Program-made: the position numbers and the translations under genes | Notes under the pieces: model-generated | Databases searched by the model: none | What the model was told of the DNA's origin: nothing | The model's input: only the letters and a program-made list of their open reading frames with translations | From: Hyphococcus sp. | GTDB lineage: Bacteria > Pseudomonadota > Alphaproteobacteria > Caulobacterales > Parvularculaceae | Direction of reading: 5' to 3' | Length of the DNA stretch: 64,000 nucleotides | Assembly (NCBI GenBank): GCA_028281665.1 | Contig: JANQJK010000027.1 | Coordinates: 62,001 to 126,000 of the forward strand | Shown here: positions 35,411 through 44,870 of the stretch, piece by piece | Layout of the letters: every line of letters starts with the position of its first letter | Position numbering within the stretch: the first letter of the stretch is position 1

Positions 35411-36736
35411 TCAACGCGCAGCCGGATCGCCGCGCGGCCGGCTTATGCGGGCGAAGGCGACAAACAAAACCGCGATCGCAATGACTTCAATGAAAGCCGA
35501 CACGACAAACGGCGCGCCCGGAAAGTAAAACGGGGCGCCGTTCGCAATCAGCGTGACGCCAAACGCCGTCACGGGTTCGCCGGGATCGGAGAAGGCTGCG
35601 AAAATCTGGGTCATGACCCATGGGCTGATGACCATGGAAATGCTCATGATCGCCGCAACGGCGCCTTGCAACTCGCCTTGCGCGTTTGCCGGCATGGTGC
35701 GGGACATGATGCCTTGCAGCGCGGGTTGAGCCAGGCCGCCGAGTGCTGAAAACGCAATGATTGCGTAAACCGCCCACCCTTTATCGGCGAAGGCGAAACC
35801 AAGGTAGGAAATGCACGTCACGCTCATGGCGATGAGCGCCGCCCGTTTTTCTCCAAGCTTCGGGATCGCGATGCGCGTCAGCCCCCCTTGAACGATCGCG
35901 GCCATCAATCCGACGAACATCAAGGATGCGCCGATCATCGCCGGCGACCACGCGAATTTCTCCTCCGCGTAGAACGACCAGACTGAGGGAAACGCCCAGT
36001 GTGCGAGCTGCGCGAGGAGCAACACCCCGGCGATCGGCACCATGACGGGATATTTTGCAAACTGTTTGAAGTTGCCGAAGGCGTTGGCGCGCGCCCACTC
36101 GAATTTGCGACGGTCTTCGGCGGCCAGGGTTTCGGGGAGGACAATGAGCCCGAACAGGAAATTCACGGCGCCAATTGCGGCGACAAAAAAGAACGGCGCC
36201 CGCGGCCCGTAATAGTCGCCGAGAATGCCGCCGATGCCCGGGCCGATAATGAAGCCGAGCCCGAACGCCGCGCCCATCAGGCCAAAGTTCGCCGCGCGTT
36301 TTTCCGGCGGCGATATGTCGGCGATGTAGGCGTTTGCGGTTGAAAACGTCGCTGCGAACATGCCGGCGAACATGCGGGCGATGGCGATAATGGCGATCGT
36401 CGGCGCCAGCGCCATGACAAGAAAATCGATCGAATAAGCGAGCAGCGAAACAAGCAACACCGGACGCCTGCCAAATCGGTCAGACAGGCCGCCCAGAATT
36501 GGCATCATGATGAACTGCATCAAGGCGTAGACGAAAGTGAGCAGCCCGCCCCATTTTGCGGCATGGGCGAGATCTTCGCCCGTCACTTCCATGATAAGCT
36601 GAGGCATGACCGGCATGATCACTCCGAAGCCGATCATGTTCAGCAGCACGGTGATGAAGATGAAAATCAGCGAACTCGCGCCGGCCCGTTGAGTCATGAA
36701 AGCAGAAACGTCCTGTTCAAGGCGTGCGGCGCTCAA
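35411..36736 (-). CDS. MFS transporter, TetA/TCR-like
   Basis: 441 aa with 12 hydrophobic segments. The motif A loop [14 protein letters not shown] between TM2 and TM3 and the TM5 motif [12 protein letters not shown] are typical of TetA(TCR)-type drug:H+ antiporters (DHA1). The family exports small molecules, but the substrate is unknown and tetracycline should not be assumed. Start: the TTG at 36736 overlaps the CorC-like stop (TTGA), suggesting coupling. An ATG at 36697 (MTQRAGASS) would shorten it by 13 residues and is also plausible, since neither has a clear ribosome site. Confidence 0.9.
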   Translation of the reverse strand: MSAARLEQDVSAFMTQRAGASSLIFIFITVLLNMIGFGVIMPVMPQLIMEVTGEDLAHAAKWGGLLTFVYALMQFIMMPILGGLSDRFGRRPVLLVSLLAYSIDFLVMALAPTIAIIAIARMFAGMFAATFSTANAYIADISPPEKRAANFGLMGAAFGLGFIIGPGIGGILGDYYGPRAPFFFVAAIGAVNFLFGLIVLPETLAAEDRRKFEWARANAFGNFKQFAKYPVMVPIAGVLLLAQLAHWAFPSVWSFYAEEKFAWSPAMIGASLMFVGLMAAIVQGGLTRIAIPKLGEKRAALIAMSVTCISYLGFAFADKGWAVYAIIAFSALGGLAQPALQGIMSRTMPANAQGELQGAVAAIMSISMVISPWVMTQIFAAFSDPGEPVTAFGVTLIANGAPFYFPGAPFVVSAFIEVIAIAVLFVAFARISRPRGDPAAR

Positions 36737-38028
36737 TCGGCGGCGGCAGGCGAGATTTCAGAGATTTTGATGGCGGTGATCTGATTGCGGCGGCGACGCA
36801 GGATCTGAAAGCGAAAGCCGTGAAAGGAAAATGTCTGTCCGACTTCCGGAATGGATTGCGATTCATGGATGACAAGACCGGCGACCGTCACTGCCTCGCC
36901 GTCCGGCAGGCTCCAGTCCATGGCGCGGTTGAGGTCGCGGATGGTGACGTCGCCGTCTACATTGAGCGATCCGTCTGCCTGCGGACGAACCCCCTGAACG
37001 GGGCTGTCATATTCATCCTCGATCTCGCCGACGATCTCCTCAAGAATGTCTTCCATCGTCACCAGGCCCTGAATGGCGCCGTATTCGTCGACGACCAGCG
37101 CGAAATGCTCCTGCTTGATCTTGAAGGCGTCAAGCTGTTCCTGCAGCGTTGTGGTCTCAGGCACAAAATAGGGCGTGCGTGCAATGGCGGTGAGATCGAC
37201 GGCGTTCGCATCGGCTTCAACGTCCCAGAGGGCGCGTAACAGATCCTTTGCGTGCAATACGCCGACGATGTTGTCGGTGCTGTCCTGAAACACCGGCAGC
37301 CGCGTATGGGGGCTTTTCAGCGCCTTGCGGATGATTTCTTCGTTCGACTGGTCGAGGTCGAGCAGTTCGATGGATTTGCGGTGGATCATGATTTCCTCGA
37401 CGCGTATTTCGTCGAGTTCAAGCGCGCCGCGAATGAAGTCGCGGGAATCCTTGTCGATGCCGCCTTCGGAATGATGAAGATCGACCGCGCCGCGAATTTC
37501 CTCGGTTGCGGAAAAAACGGCGCTGTCTTTTGAGATATCGAGGCCGAAGCCTTTCAAAAACCCACGCACGATAAGCTGCACGATCCGCGTGATTGGCGCG
37601 AAGAGAAAAACGACCCAGCGCATTATCGGCGCCACAAGCATGGCGAAGCCGTCAGGGCGCGCAATGGCAGCGGATTTTGGCGTGACTTCGGCGAACACCA
37701 GCACCAGGACGGTCATGGTTGCGGTTGCAACGACATTGGCGAGGCCCGTCGCGCCGAAAAGCGCGATGAAAACGCTGGTGGCGAGAGACGTGGCGAGGAT
37801 ATTGACGAGATTGTTGCCAAGAAGGATCGCGCCGATGAGACGCTCGCGGTCGCGGATAAGGAAGTTGACGCGGCGCGCGCGCAGGTCGCCTTCGGATTCC
37901 AGCCGGTGCATGCGGGCTTTGGAAACGGCTGTCAGCGCCGTTTCCGACCCCGAAAAAAACGCCGACAAGACGAGAAGCAGCGCGATAAAGCCGATCGGCG
38001 CGAGCAGCGCGGTGTCAAATTCGTTCAT
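36733..38028 (-). CDS. CorC/HlyC-family CNNM-type membrane protein with CBS pair
   Basis: 431 aa. The DUF21/CNNM transmembrane domain (about 1-190, with SAFFSGSETALTAVSKAR) is followed by two CBS domains (about 205-330, for example TRLPVFQDSTDNIVGVLHAKD and VDEYGAIQGLVTMEDILEEI) and a C-terminal CorC_HlyC domain (about 345-425). Members take part in Mg2+/Co2+ efflux or membrane stress resistance; the old name hemolysin is misleading. It lies between aroB and the MFS gene on the same strand, 6 nt downstream of aroB. Confidence 0.93.
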   Translation of the reverse strand: MNEFDTALLAPIGFIALLLVLSAFFSGSETALTAVSKARMHRLESEGDLRARRVNFLIRDRERLIGAILLGNNLVNILATSLATSVFIALFGATGLANVVATATMTVLVLVFAEVTPKSAAIARPDGFAMLVAPIMRWVVFLFAPITRIVQLIVRGFLKGFGLDISKDSAVFSATEEIRGAVDLHHSEGGIDKDSRDFIRGALELDEIRVEEIMIHRKSIELLDLDQSNEEIIRKALKSPHTRLPVFQDSTDNIVGVLHAKDLLRALWDVEADANAVDLTAIARTPYFVPETTTLQEQLDAFKIKQEHFALVVDEYGAIQGLVTMEDILEEIVGEIEDEYDSPVQGVRPQADGSLNVDGDVTIRDLNRAMDWSLPDGEAVTVAGLVIHESQSIPEVGQTFSFHGFRFQILRRRRNQITAIKISEISPAAAD

Positions 38029-38034
38029 GGGTTT

Positions 38035-39174
38035 TTACGATCGCCTTGCCGCGGCGATTTTCTCCTTCAGGAAGGTTTCGATATCGGCGAGATCAGCATC
38101 TTTTACAATGCGGGAAGCGCCGATGGCGTCCGCGAGAATGAGCGTCAGTTTGCCGCCGACGACTTTCTTGTCCTGCATCATCAGTGCGGCGAGTTCGGCG
38201 GCGTCAATCTTCGGGTCCGCCGGCAGGTCCGCGATGTCGGCCGGGAGGGACGCCGCGCGCAAATGCGTCTTGAGGCGTTCTGCGTCCGCCGCCGGACACA
38301 TCCCTTTTCGGGCGGAGTAGTCAAAGGCGAGAGCCATGCCGAGGGCGACCGCCTCGCCGTGCAGCAGGTCCGATGAGTAGCCATAGGCTGCTTCAAAGGC
38401 GTGCCCGAATGTGTGCCCCAGATTGAGCAGCGCGCGTTCGCCCGCTTCGCGTTCGTCGGCGGCGACGATGGCGGCTTTGGCTTCGCACGATTTTTTGACG
38501 GCGTAAGCCCGCGCGTCGGCGTTCCCTTGCAGCAGGGCGCCGGCGTTCTCTTCAAGCCACGCAAAGAAGGGTTCGTCGTTGATCGCGCCGTATTTGACCA
38601 CCTCCGCATAGCCCGCGCGCATCTCGCGCGCCGGCAAACTGTCGAGGGCGTCGATATCGGCAATGACCATGACAGGCTGGTGAAAAGCGCCGATGAGGTT
38701 TTTGCCTTCCGGCACGTTGATTGCGGTCTTGCCGCCGACGGAGGAGTCCACCTGGGCAAGAAGCGTGGTCGGGATTTGCGCAAAACGGCACCCGCGCCGC
38801 AGGATCGCCGCAGCAAAGCCCGTAAGATCGCCGATAACGCCGCCGCCGAAGGCGATGATCGTGTCGCCGCGTTCGACGCCGTGATCGATCAGCCGGCGCG
38901 TCAGAAATTCAAGTTGCGCAAAGTTTTTCGTGGCTTCGCCAGCCGGCAGGACGACGGTTTCAAATTCGATGTTGCTACGCTCCAGTCCTGTCGCGAGCCG
39001 CGTTAGCTGGGCTTTGGCGACATTTTCATCGGTGACAATGACGACATTCGGGCGCGTCAATATCGGCGCCAGCGCCTCGCCGGCGCTTTCCAGCAACTGC
39101 GTGCCGATTTGGATCGGATAGCTGCGGGCGCCGAGATCGACGCATACGGATTGTTTCGTTTGGTTTTTGGTCAT
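38035..39174 (-). CDS. aroB: 3-dehydroquinate synthase
   Basis: 379 aa from the ATG at 39174; the extension to 39246 lies inside aroK. NAD-binding and catalytic segments are intact: FGGGVIGDLTGFAAA, PTTLLAQVDSSVGGKTAIN and NLGHTFGHAFEAA (zinc His). It converts DAHP to 3-dehydroquinate, step 2 of the shikimate pathway, in the cytoplasm. It follows aroK after 13 nt and precedes the CorC-like gene by 6 nt, giving an aroK-aroB-corC-MFS operon. Confidence 0.96.
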   Translation of the reverse strand: MTKNQTKQSVCVDLGARSYPIQIGTQLLESAGEALAPILTRPNVVIVTDENVAKAQLTRLATGLERSNIEFETVVLPAGEATKNFAQLEFLTRRLIDHGVERGDTIIAFGGGVIGDLTGFAAAILRRGCRFAQIPTTLLAQVDSSVGGKTAINVPEGKNLIGAFHQPVMVIADIDALDSLPAREMRAGYAEVVKYGAINDEPFFAWLEENAGALLQGNADARAYAVKKSCEAKAAIVAADEREAGERALLNLGHTFGHAFEAAYGYSSDLLHGEAVALGMALAFDYSARKGMCPAADAERLKTHLRAASLPADIADLPADPKIDAAELAALMMQDKKVVGGKLTLILADAIGASRIVKDADLADIETFLKEKIAAARRS

Positions 39175-39187
39175 GGAGAGTCTGTCA

Positions 39188-39766
39188 TCAGGCGTCTGCG
39201 TCCGATGCGCTTTGTGTTCCGCTGAGAAGATTCGCGATCTGCTCATAGATCAGCGACACGGTCTGATCGTGCGGCCCGGGCTGCGAATTGATGTGAATGT
39301 CCGCTTGTTCGTAAAACGCTGTGCGTTCCTCGGCGAGCTTCTTCAACGTCGCGACCGGGTCGCTTGAACGCAGCAGAGGGCGTGTGTCGCGGCGGGTCGC
39401 GCGTCTGGCGAGCATTTCGGTATCGGCGCGCAGCCAGACGGACAGAGCGCGCTCTTTAATGAGCGCGCGCGTATCGGGATGAATGACGGCGCCGCCGCCG
39501 GTCGCCAGCACATGCGGCGGCCCGGCGAGCAGGCGATTAATGACCCGCGCTTCGCCCTCGCGGAAACTCTTCTCGCCATGGGCCTCGAAAAGCTCCGAGA
39601 CGGACATGCCCGCCGCCCGCTCGATCTCCGTATCGGAGTCGAAAAACGGCAGCCCCAGACGGGGCGCGAGACGCCGCCCAATGGTGGTTTTGCCGGCGCC
39701 CATCATGCCGACCAGAACCACGGGCTTCGGGCAGTAAAAATCAGGATGTTTGCCGGATCGGCTCAT
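39188..39766 (-). CDS. aroK: Shikimate kinase
   Basis: 192 aa from the ATG at 39766 (MSRSGKHPDF). An open frame extends 85 codons upstream, over the region that carries other genes on +, and has no similarity. The P-loop GMMGAGKTTIG is at 20-30, shikimate-binding Asp in FFDSDTEIE, Arg in EKSFREGEARV, and Gly-rich ATGGGAV. It phosphorylates shikimate at the 3-hydroxyl. It is the first gene of the aroK-aroB group. Confidence 0.95.
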   Translation of the reverse strand: MSRSGKHPDFYCPKPVVLVGMMGAGKTTIGRRLAPRLGLPFFDSDTEIERAAGMSVSELFEAHGEKSFREGEARVINRLLAGPPHVLATGGGAVIHPDTRALIKERALSVWLRADTEMLARRATRRDTRPLLRSSDPVATLKKLAEERTAFYEQADIHINSQPGPHDQTVSLIYEQIANLLSGTQSASDADA

Positions 39767-39923
39767 GACCGCTAGATGTAGGCGAGTGCGGCGTGCGGCG
39801 CCAGAGATGGTTTGCCGCGCACGCCCTGACGGGGATTTATGGCGCGGATCGCCGGTTGAGGTTGACGGCGGGAATTGCGGGGGCCAATCCGAAACTGGAC
39901 GGGCGAAACAGCGGAGCGACACA

Positions 39924-40046
39924 TTGCGATTCGTCATTATTCTCATTCTGGTCGCGCTGGCGGCGCTTGTGGGCCTTTTTGTGTATGGCCAGATGCTTGA
40001 GCCGGAGACCCGGACAATCACCCAGGAGGCCGAAAATGCGGATTAG
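39924..40046 (+). CDS. 40-aa single-span membrane protein
   Basis: A small gene of 40 codons, starting TTG at 39924 with GGAG 7 nt upstream. A hydrophobic helix (about 3-24, VIILILVALAALVGLFVYG) is followed by the polar tail QMLEPETRTITQEAENAD. The last 11 nt overlap the start of the next gene, whose AGGAGG ribosome site lies inside this frame, so the pair is translationally coupled. Function unknown; a similar short protein occurs, as far as I recall, beside aroK in other alphaproteobacteria. Confidence 0.6.
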   Translation: MRFVIILILVALAALVGLFVYGQMLEPETRTITQEAENAD

Positions 40047-41712
40047 GCGCATGGCGGGAAAGCTGAGCGCGTGCGCAGCAGCGCTTTTCGGCGTTGCGGT
40101 CGCGCAGGTCGCCCCGCCGGAAATCATTGAATCGGCGCCGCTGGCTCGGGATGCCTTTTCCACGGGCACGCTGACGCCGGCGACCGGCGCATTGCCGCCC
40201 GATTTGTGGCGCGGGGCGAAGCCAAGCACGCTCGAATTCCTGCTGGAAAACCTTCCCGCGCGCCCGGCGACGCCGGCGATCGGCGAAGCGATGCGGCGCA
40301 CCCTTCTGTCTCCGGGTTCCGCGCCGGATGGCGCCGGCGCCGCGCTGGGCGGCAAGAAACTGCTCGCGCTCGCACGGGCCGGCTTTGTTGAAGAGGCGGC
40401 GACCATTGCGAGCATTTCAAGCGCCGGGCGCGGGGATCCATGGATCGGGCGCGCCGAAGCGGTTCGCGATCTTCTCAGCGGCAATGTTCAAAATGCCTGT
40501 CGGCGCGGCGAACGTCTGACCGACGGCCGCGAAGACCCCTTCTGGGTGAGGCTGCGCGTTCTTTGCTACGCCGCCGCCGATGAACGGGATGCTGCGGATT
40601 TGTCGCTTGGCATCCTGCGCGACCAGTACGGGCTTTCTTCGGTGGACGATGTTTTTCTGACCGCCGCTGCAACCGGCGCTGCGCCGAAATCGCCGCCTGC
40701 CGCTGAAACGCCGTTGCAATACGCGATTGCCCGTTGGCTTGAGCTGCCGGTGGCGCCGGGACTGCTGGCGTCGGCGGATGGCGGCGTTCTCGCCGCTGTT
40801 GCAGGCGACGCCACGGTTGATTCGTCGACGCGGGTCGCCGCGGGCCAGCGGGCCGTCGCCATGGGCGTTATGGCGCCGGCGCAATTCACCGCGATGATGG
40901 ACAGCTTTGCCTTTGACGTGGTCGACGTGGGAACGGCGGGGGACGCCGCTCGGGACCGGCCGGACGACCCGTTGACGGACGCGCTTTTATATCAGTCCGT
41001 CAAGGAAATGAGCGCGCCGGAGTTTCTGCGCGACAAGGCGCAGCGCATCGCGCTCGCCCTTTCGCTGGCCGACACGTTTTATCGGTCCTATGCGCTTTCT
41101 GTTCTTTATGCGGATGAAATAGCGGCTCTTGAAGGAGTCATCCTTGCCCCTGGCGAAGCCTCGCGCTTTGCGCAGGCGCGCATGGCGGTCGGCGACAGCG
41201 TCGGCGCCGGGCAGTGGCTGGCGGCGATGACCGGGCCGGGCGCCAGTGTCGGCGCGTTGCCGGAAGGCGAGGCGATGGCGTTTATCGAACTCGTCAATCT
41301 TCTTTCCCTGCTCGATCCGCAGACCGCATCGCTGATTGCGCGCGCGGCTGACGTATCGTTGCTGAGCGGCGTTGACGTTCACGGGGCGTTGTCGCGGCCG
41401 GCGCGCGATCCGGTGGTCGCGGCGCACATTCTTGAGGCGGCTTTTGACGCGGCGCTTGATGAAAAAATCGGCCAGGCGGGGCTCGCCGCGCTTGCCGCGT
41501 CCGGCCCCGGCCGGGGCCCCGGCGAGGCGGTCATTGTCAGCCAGTCGTTGAAAGCGGCCGGCATGACGGATCTCCAACGACGCTATGTCTTCGAGCAAGC
41601 CTGGGCCGCGCGGTTTCCCGCGGCGGAGGGCGACGAGGCCGCACCGGTCGAGGCGGACGACGCCGGCGATCAGAGCTTCGCGCCGAGGGTAAAGCCGTCA
41701 CCGGGGAATTGA
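40036..41712 (+). CDS. Secreted or periplasmic alpha-helical protein, unknown function
   Basis: 558 aa, not recognised as a characterised family. The N-terminus MRIRRMAGKLSACAAALFGVAVAQ looks like a signal peptide with a cut after VAVAQ or nearby. The rest is Ala-rich helical sequence in repeated pairs, such as KLLALARAGFVEEAATIASI and RAEAVRDLLSGNVQNACRRG, suggesting a TPR/Sel1-like solenoid. The start is the ATG at 40036 with a strong AGGAGG (40024-40029) 6 nt upstream; an earlier open frame is not used. It forms an operon with the 40-aa membrane protein and lies 72 nt before accA. Confidence 0.72.
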   Translation: MRIRRMAGKLSACAAALFGVAVAQVAPPEIIESAPLARDAFSTGTLTPATGALPPDLWRGAKPSTLEFLLENLPARPATPAIGEAMRRTLLSPGSAPDGAGAALGGKKLLALARAGFVEEAATIASISSAGRGDPWIGRAEAVRDLLSGNVQNACRRGERLTDGREDPFWVRLRVLCYAAADERDAADLSLGILRDQYGLSSVDDVFLTAAATGAAPKSPPAAETPLQYAIARWLELPVAPGLLASADGGVLAAVAGDATVDSSTRVAAGQRAVAMGVMAPAQFTAMMDSFAFDVVDVGTAGDAARDRPDDPLTDALLYQSVKEMSAPEFLRDKAQRIALALSLADTFYRSYALSVLYADEIAALEGVILAPGEASRFAQARMAVGDSVGAGQWLAAMTGPGASVGALPEGEAMAFIELVNLLSLLDPQTASLIARAADVSLLSGVDVHGALSRPARDPVVAAHILEAAFDAALDEKIGQAGLAALAASGPGRGPGEAVIVSQSLKAAGMTDLQRRYVFEQAWAARFPAAEGDEAAPVEADDAGDQSFAPRVKPSPGN

Positions 41713-41784
41713 GCCTTCCGCCTTAGGAAATCGACAGGAGAATCTGTCTACCCTCATGGGCGACTGACAAGAAAGCAGTGGAAT

Positions 41785-42756
41785 ATGCGAGCCTATCTCG
41801 ATTTTGAAAAACCGATCGCCGAGCTGGAAGGGCGTATCGAGGATCTGCGCCGGGTCGATCAGGAAAACGGCGTCAATGTGGATGAAGAGGTCAGCCGTCT
41901 CCAGGCTAAGGCCGACGCGTTGCTGGCCGACGCATACGGGAAGTTGACCCGCTGGCAGAAAACGCAGGTCGCGCGCCACGCTGCGCGCCCGCATCTGTCG
42001 GATTATATCAATCACCTGTTCGACGATTTCACGCCGCTGGCTGGCGATCGCGCTTTCGGTGAAGACCACGCCATTGTCGGCGGGCCTGCGCGGTTTCGCG
42101 GGCGCTCTGTTGTGCTGATCGGCCATGAAAAAGGGTCGGACACGGCCGGCCGCGTCAAGCACAATTTCGGCATGGCCCGTCCGGAAGGCTATCGCAAGGC
42201 GATCCGCCTGATGGAACTGGCCGAGCGGTTTTCGCTGCCGGTGGTGACGCTGGTCGATACGCCGGGCGCCTATCCGGGGCGCGGCGCGGAGGAGCGGGGC
42301 CAGGCCGAAGCGATTGCAACGTGTACGGATAAATGCCTGACGCTCGAAACGCCGTTGATTTCGGTGATTGTCGGCGAGGGCGGGTCAGGGGGGGCCGTGG
42401 CGCTTGCGACGGCAAACAAGATTTTGATGCTTGAGCATTCCGTCTATTCGGTGATCTCGCCGGAAGGCTGCGCGTCGATCCTCTGGAAGGATGCGGCCGG
42501 CGCCGGTGAAACAAAAGCGCCGGACGCCGCCGAAGCGATGAAGATTTCCGCCCAGGACCTTCTGAAGTTCGGCGTCATCGACGCCATTATCGACGAGCCG
42601 ATCGGGGGCGCCCATCGCGACCCGACGCGGACCATTGAACGGCTCGGCGATGCAGTGGAAAGCGCGATCCAGCAGTTTGAAGGCATGATGCCTGAAGAAC
42701 TGAAGTTGCAGCGGCGCCGGAAGTTCCTCGCGATCGGGCGAACGGGACTCGCTTAG
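41785..42756 (+). CDS. accA: Acetyl-CoA carboxylase carboxyltransferase, alpha subunit
   Basis: 323 aa. It has the crotonase-fold carboxyltransferase core with [34 protein letters not shown] and [19 protein letters not shown], and the usual N-terminal coiled-coil (about 1-60) that pairs with AccD. It transfers the carboxyl group from carboxybiotin to acetyl-CoA, the first step of fatty-acid synthesis. Length is standard for AccA. The stop overlaps the convergent small gene at 42753 by 4 nt. Confidence 0.96.
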   Translation: MRAYLDFEKPIAELEGRIEDLRRVDQENGVNVDEEVSRLQAKADALLADAYGKLTRWQKTQVARHAARPHLSDYINHLFDDFTPLAGDRAFGEDHAIVGGPARFRGRSVVLIGHEKGSDTAGRVKHNFGMARPEGYRKAIRLMELAERFSLPVVTLVDTPGAYPGRGAEERGQAEAIATCTDKCLTLETPLISVIVGEGGSGGAVALATANKILMLEHSVYSVISPEGCASILWKDAAGAGETKAPDAAEAMKISAQDLLKFGVIDAIIDEPIGGAHRDPTRTIERLGDAVESAIQQFEGMMPEELKLQRRRKFLAIGRTGLA

Positions 42757-42890
42757 TAAGCGAGCGATATGAGGAAAATCAGAAGAACGAGGCCCGCGCC
42801 AAGGGCGGCGAGCGGCGCAATTTTCCTCAAGACGCCGCTGCTGCGATACTCAGCCGCCTCTTCTGACGGGTCGGGCTGTTCAAACGCCAC
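42753..42890 (-). CDS. 45-aa tail-anchored-like membrane protein
   Basis: A small gene starting GTG at 42890 with an AGGAG ribosome site (42900-42904) 9 nt upstream. The polar N-terminus ([19 protein letters not shown]) is followed by a C-terminal hydrophobic helix (about 25-44, [19 protein letters not shown]). It ends in a TAA overlapping the accA stop. It sits 75 nt downstream of the 119-aa gene at 43325 and could be co-transcribed with it. No family recognised; coding is supported by the ribosome site and by a clear membrane helix. Confidence 0.55.
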   Translation of the reverse strand: MAFEQPDPSEEAAEYRSSGVLRKIAPLAALGAGLVLLIFLISLAY

Positions 42891-42965
42891 GATGCGCGAC
42901 TCCTGTTGATCGAACCCATCGTCGCAACAAAATTCCGAAAGCGCAAATCGCGAGGGCGCTGCGGC

Positions 42966-43325
42966 TCAATCGGGCTCAAGCACGCCGCCCAGGACGGGAC
43001 TGCCGTTCTGGCGCACCTCGACCGATGCGCCGACCACGAGGTCGGGTACGGCGTCGCCCTTGCGCGTGTCCATGAAATCGTCGATGCGGCCATTGTCGAG
43101 GGTCACCGTTTTGACGCGCTCGCCATTGATATAGACGTCCGCCGTTGCGCCGGAGACGCCGCGCAGTTCGATCTCAAGTTGCTTCGAGCCGTCGCGCCAG
43201 GACGAAAACTCAATCTCTCCGCGACCAGAGCCGCCATTGACGGGCGCAAGACGCGCTTCGAGGTCCGATATCTTGCGGCCGATGGCGACGCGGTTTTCCC
43301 CGCCGCCGAACAGAAACTTAAACAT
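42966..43325 (-). CDS. Small beta-rich cytoplasmic protein, unknown
   Basis: 119 aa from the ATG at 43325 (MFKFLFGGGENRVAIGRKIS), with TGGAG 8 nt upstream; 7 further codons upstream lack support. A short N-terminal helix is followed by a beta-strand-rich remainder with a VEVRQNGSPVLGGVLEPD ending. There is no signal peptide or membrane helix. No family recognised. It is separated by about 105 nt from the hydrolase gene upstream, which is on the same strand. Confidence 0.6.
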   Translation of the reverse strand: MFKFLFGGGENRVAIGRKISDLEARLAPVNGGSGRGEIEFSSWRDGSKQLEIELRGVSGATADVYINGERVKTVTLDNGRIDDFMDTRKGDAVPDLVVGASVEVRQNGSPVLGGVLEPD

Positions 43326-43430
43326 CCGAGACTCCAGCCCCTTCACTGATGAGAAGCCGGCATAGTCGGGCGGATTCCTTAAGCGAACCTTTTTGAATTA
43401 GGTCCGATGCAATCGAAAATGTGCGGTGGG

Positions 43431-44108
43431 TTACGGCGCTTCGCCGTGATACTCGCCTTCGGGGCGGTCATGGGCGAGGCGACGGTCGAGATATTTCTCC
43501 GCATGGGCGATGAATTCTTCCATATGCGTTTCGAAGAAATGGTCGGCGCCGGGCACAACGTCGAATTCAACTTTTCGGCCCTTCTGCGTGCGCGTGCGCT
43601 CCACCATGCCTTTCGTCTCTTCGGGGGCGCAGATCTTGTCGAGTTCGCCGTGAATGACGACGCCCGATGACGGGCAGGGCGCCAGAAACGAAAAGTCGTA
43701 GAGATTGGCCGGTGTCGAGCCCGCGATAAAGCCGACGATTTCCGGACGGCGCATCAACAGCTGCATGGCGATCCATGATCCGAAAGAGAAACCGGCGACC
43801 CATGCGAAAGGTGAGTTCGGATTGATCTGCTGCATGTAATCAAGGGCGGTTGCGGCGTCGGCGAGTTCGCCCTGGCCTTGTTCGTATTCGCCCTGGCTCC
43901 GGCCGACGCCGCGAAAGTTAAAACGCATGGTCGAGAAACCGCGGCGAACGAACATCTGATAAAGTTCATATGTCGCGCGGTTGTTCATGGTGCCGCCGAA
44001 CAGCGGGTGAGGATGAAGGACGAGCGCGACGGGCGGATTGTCGCCTTTCCCCTTTTGATAGCGCGCTTCCAGCCGGCCCTCGGGTCCCGTAAAAATGATC
44101 TCTGGCAT
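43431..44108 (-). CDS. Alpha/beta hydrolase, CocE/YtmA-like small dienelactone-type
   Basis: 225 aa from the ATG at 44108, with AAAGGAC upstream; the frame extends 14 codons further without similarity. The LHPHPLFGGTMNN oxyanion segment, the GFSFGSW nucleophile elbow, HGELDKICAPEE acid and PGADHFF His match a widespread small hydrolase family related to YpfH-like esterases. The substrate is not known. It is divergent from the IscR-SUF operon with a 243-nt shared upstream region. Confidence 0.88.
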   Translation of the reverse strand: MPEIIFTGPEGRLEARYQKGKGDNPPVALVLHPHPLFGGTMNNRATYELYQMFVRRGFSTMRFNFRGVGRSQGEYEQGQGELADAATALDYMQQINPNSPFAWVAGFSFGSWIAMQLLMRRPEIVGFIAGSTPANLYDFSFLAPCPSSGVVIHGELDKICAPEETKGMVERTRTQKGRKVEFDVVPGADHFFETHMEEFIAHAEKYLDRRLAHDRPEGEYHGEAP

Positions 44109-44235
44109 TGTTGTCCTTTGTTCTCGTTGCCGCGCCCGGCGCCGACCCAACTAAATCCGTCAGCTTTTTGCGCGGATGGCGGCAAAAAGGCGCATCAAAT
44201 TGCGGGTTTTTCCTGCGAATACCGCACAGATATTG

Positions 44236-44264
44236 TTGACTAAATTAGTCGGATTTCCTATTTC
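44236..44264 (+). promoter_or_regulatory. IscR-operon promoter with overlapping IscR palindrome
   Basis: TTGACT (44236-44241), a 17-nt spacer and TATTTC (44259-44264) form a good promoter. The perfect palindrome GACTAAATTAGTC (44238-44250) overlaps the -35 box and fits the core of the type 1 IscR site (GACTRNNNYAGTC). This position predicts autorepression by IscR holding a cluster. The first gene starts about 88 nt downstream of the -10. Confidence 0.75.
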
Positions 44265-44351
44265 CCACCCGAACCCGGCGAACCGGCGGGCGGCTATAGC
44301 ATGTTTTTGCGTCATGGCCAGCCGGTGCGCCGCTTTCGGAGCGCATAAGAC

Positions 44352-44870
44352 GTGAAGCTGACGACAAAAGGCCGATATGCGGTGACGGCGATGGCGGACC
44401 TTGCTGCCCATGGGGGCGCTGGCCCTATTGCGCTGTCTGACATCGCGCTGCGTCAGGGTATATCGATTTCCTATCTTGAGCAGCTCTTCGCGAAGCTGCG
44501 CCGGGCGGGCCTCGTCGCCAGCGCACGGGGCGCGGGCGGCGGATACGCATTGGAAAATGCGCCGGGCGAAACGCGTATTGCCGACATTGTCGCGGCGGTG
44601 GACGAACAGATCCAAACGACGGCGTGCAATCCGGGTGCAATGGTCGGGTGCCAGGGGACGACCGCCCGTTGTCTCACCCACGACCTTTGGGACGAACTCG
44701 GCAGGCAGATCGACATCTTTTTGAACGCGGTAACGCTTGAGGACGTGCTGGCGAAACGCGTCGCCGGCATGGCGGCGGTGAACCCGCCCCACGCGCGCGA
44801 AGGCGCGCAAACCGAAACTATGCGCGAAGGCGCGCCGACTGCAACGCGGCGCGTTGAGGCGGCCGAGTAA
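44352..44870 (+). CDS. iscR: Rrf2-family Fe-S regulator IscR
   Basis: 172 aa. The Rrf2 winged helix (about 1-70, with MKLTTKGRYAVTAMADLAAH, ISISYLEQLFAKLR and GAGGGYAL) is followed by the cluster-binding segment with Cys92, Cys100, Cys107 and His110. This is the IscR layout, with spacing slightly longer than in E. coli. A loosely conserved, polar C-terminal tail (about 140-172) follows. With a [2Fe-2S] cluster it represses its own operon; the apo form activates suf-type genes in enterobacteria. Start is GTG at 44352. The stop overlaps the desulfurase start (TAATG). Confidence 0.93.
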   Translation: MKLTTKGRYAVTAMADLAAHGGAGPIALSDIALRQGISISYLEQLFAKLRRAGLVASARGAGGGYALENAPGETRIADIVAAVDEQIQTTACNPGAMVGCQGTTARCLTHDLWDELGRQIDIFLNAVTLEDVLAKRVAGMAAVNPPHAREGAQTETMREGAPTATRRVEAAE

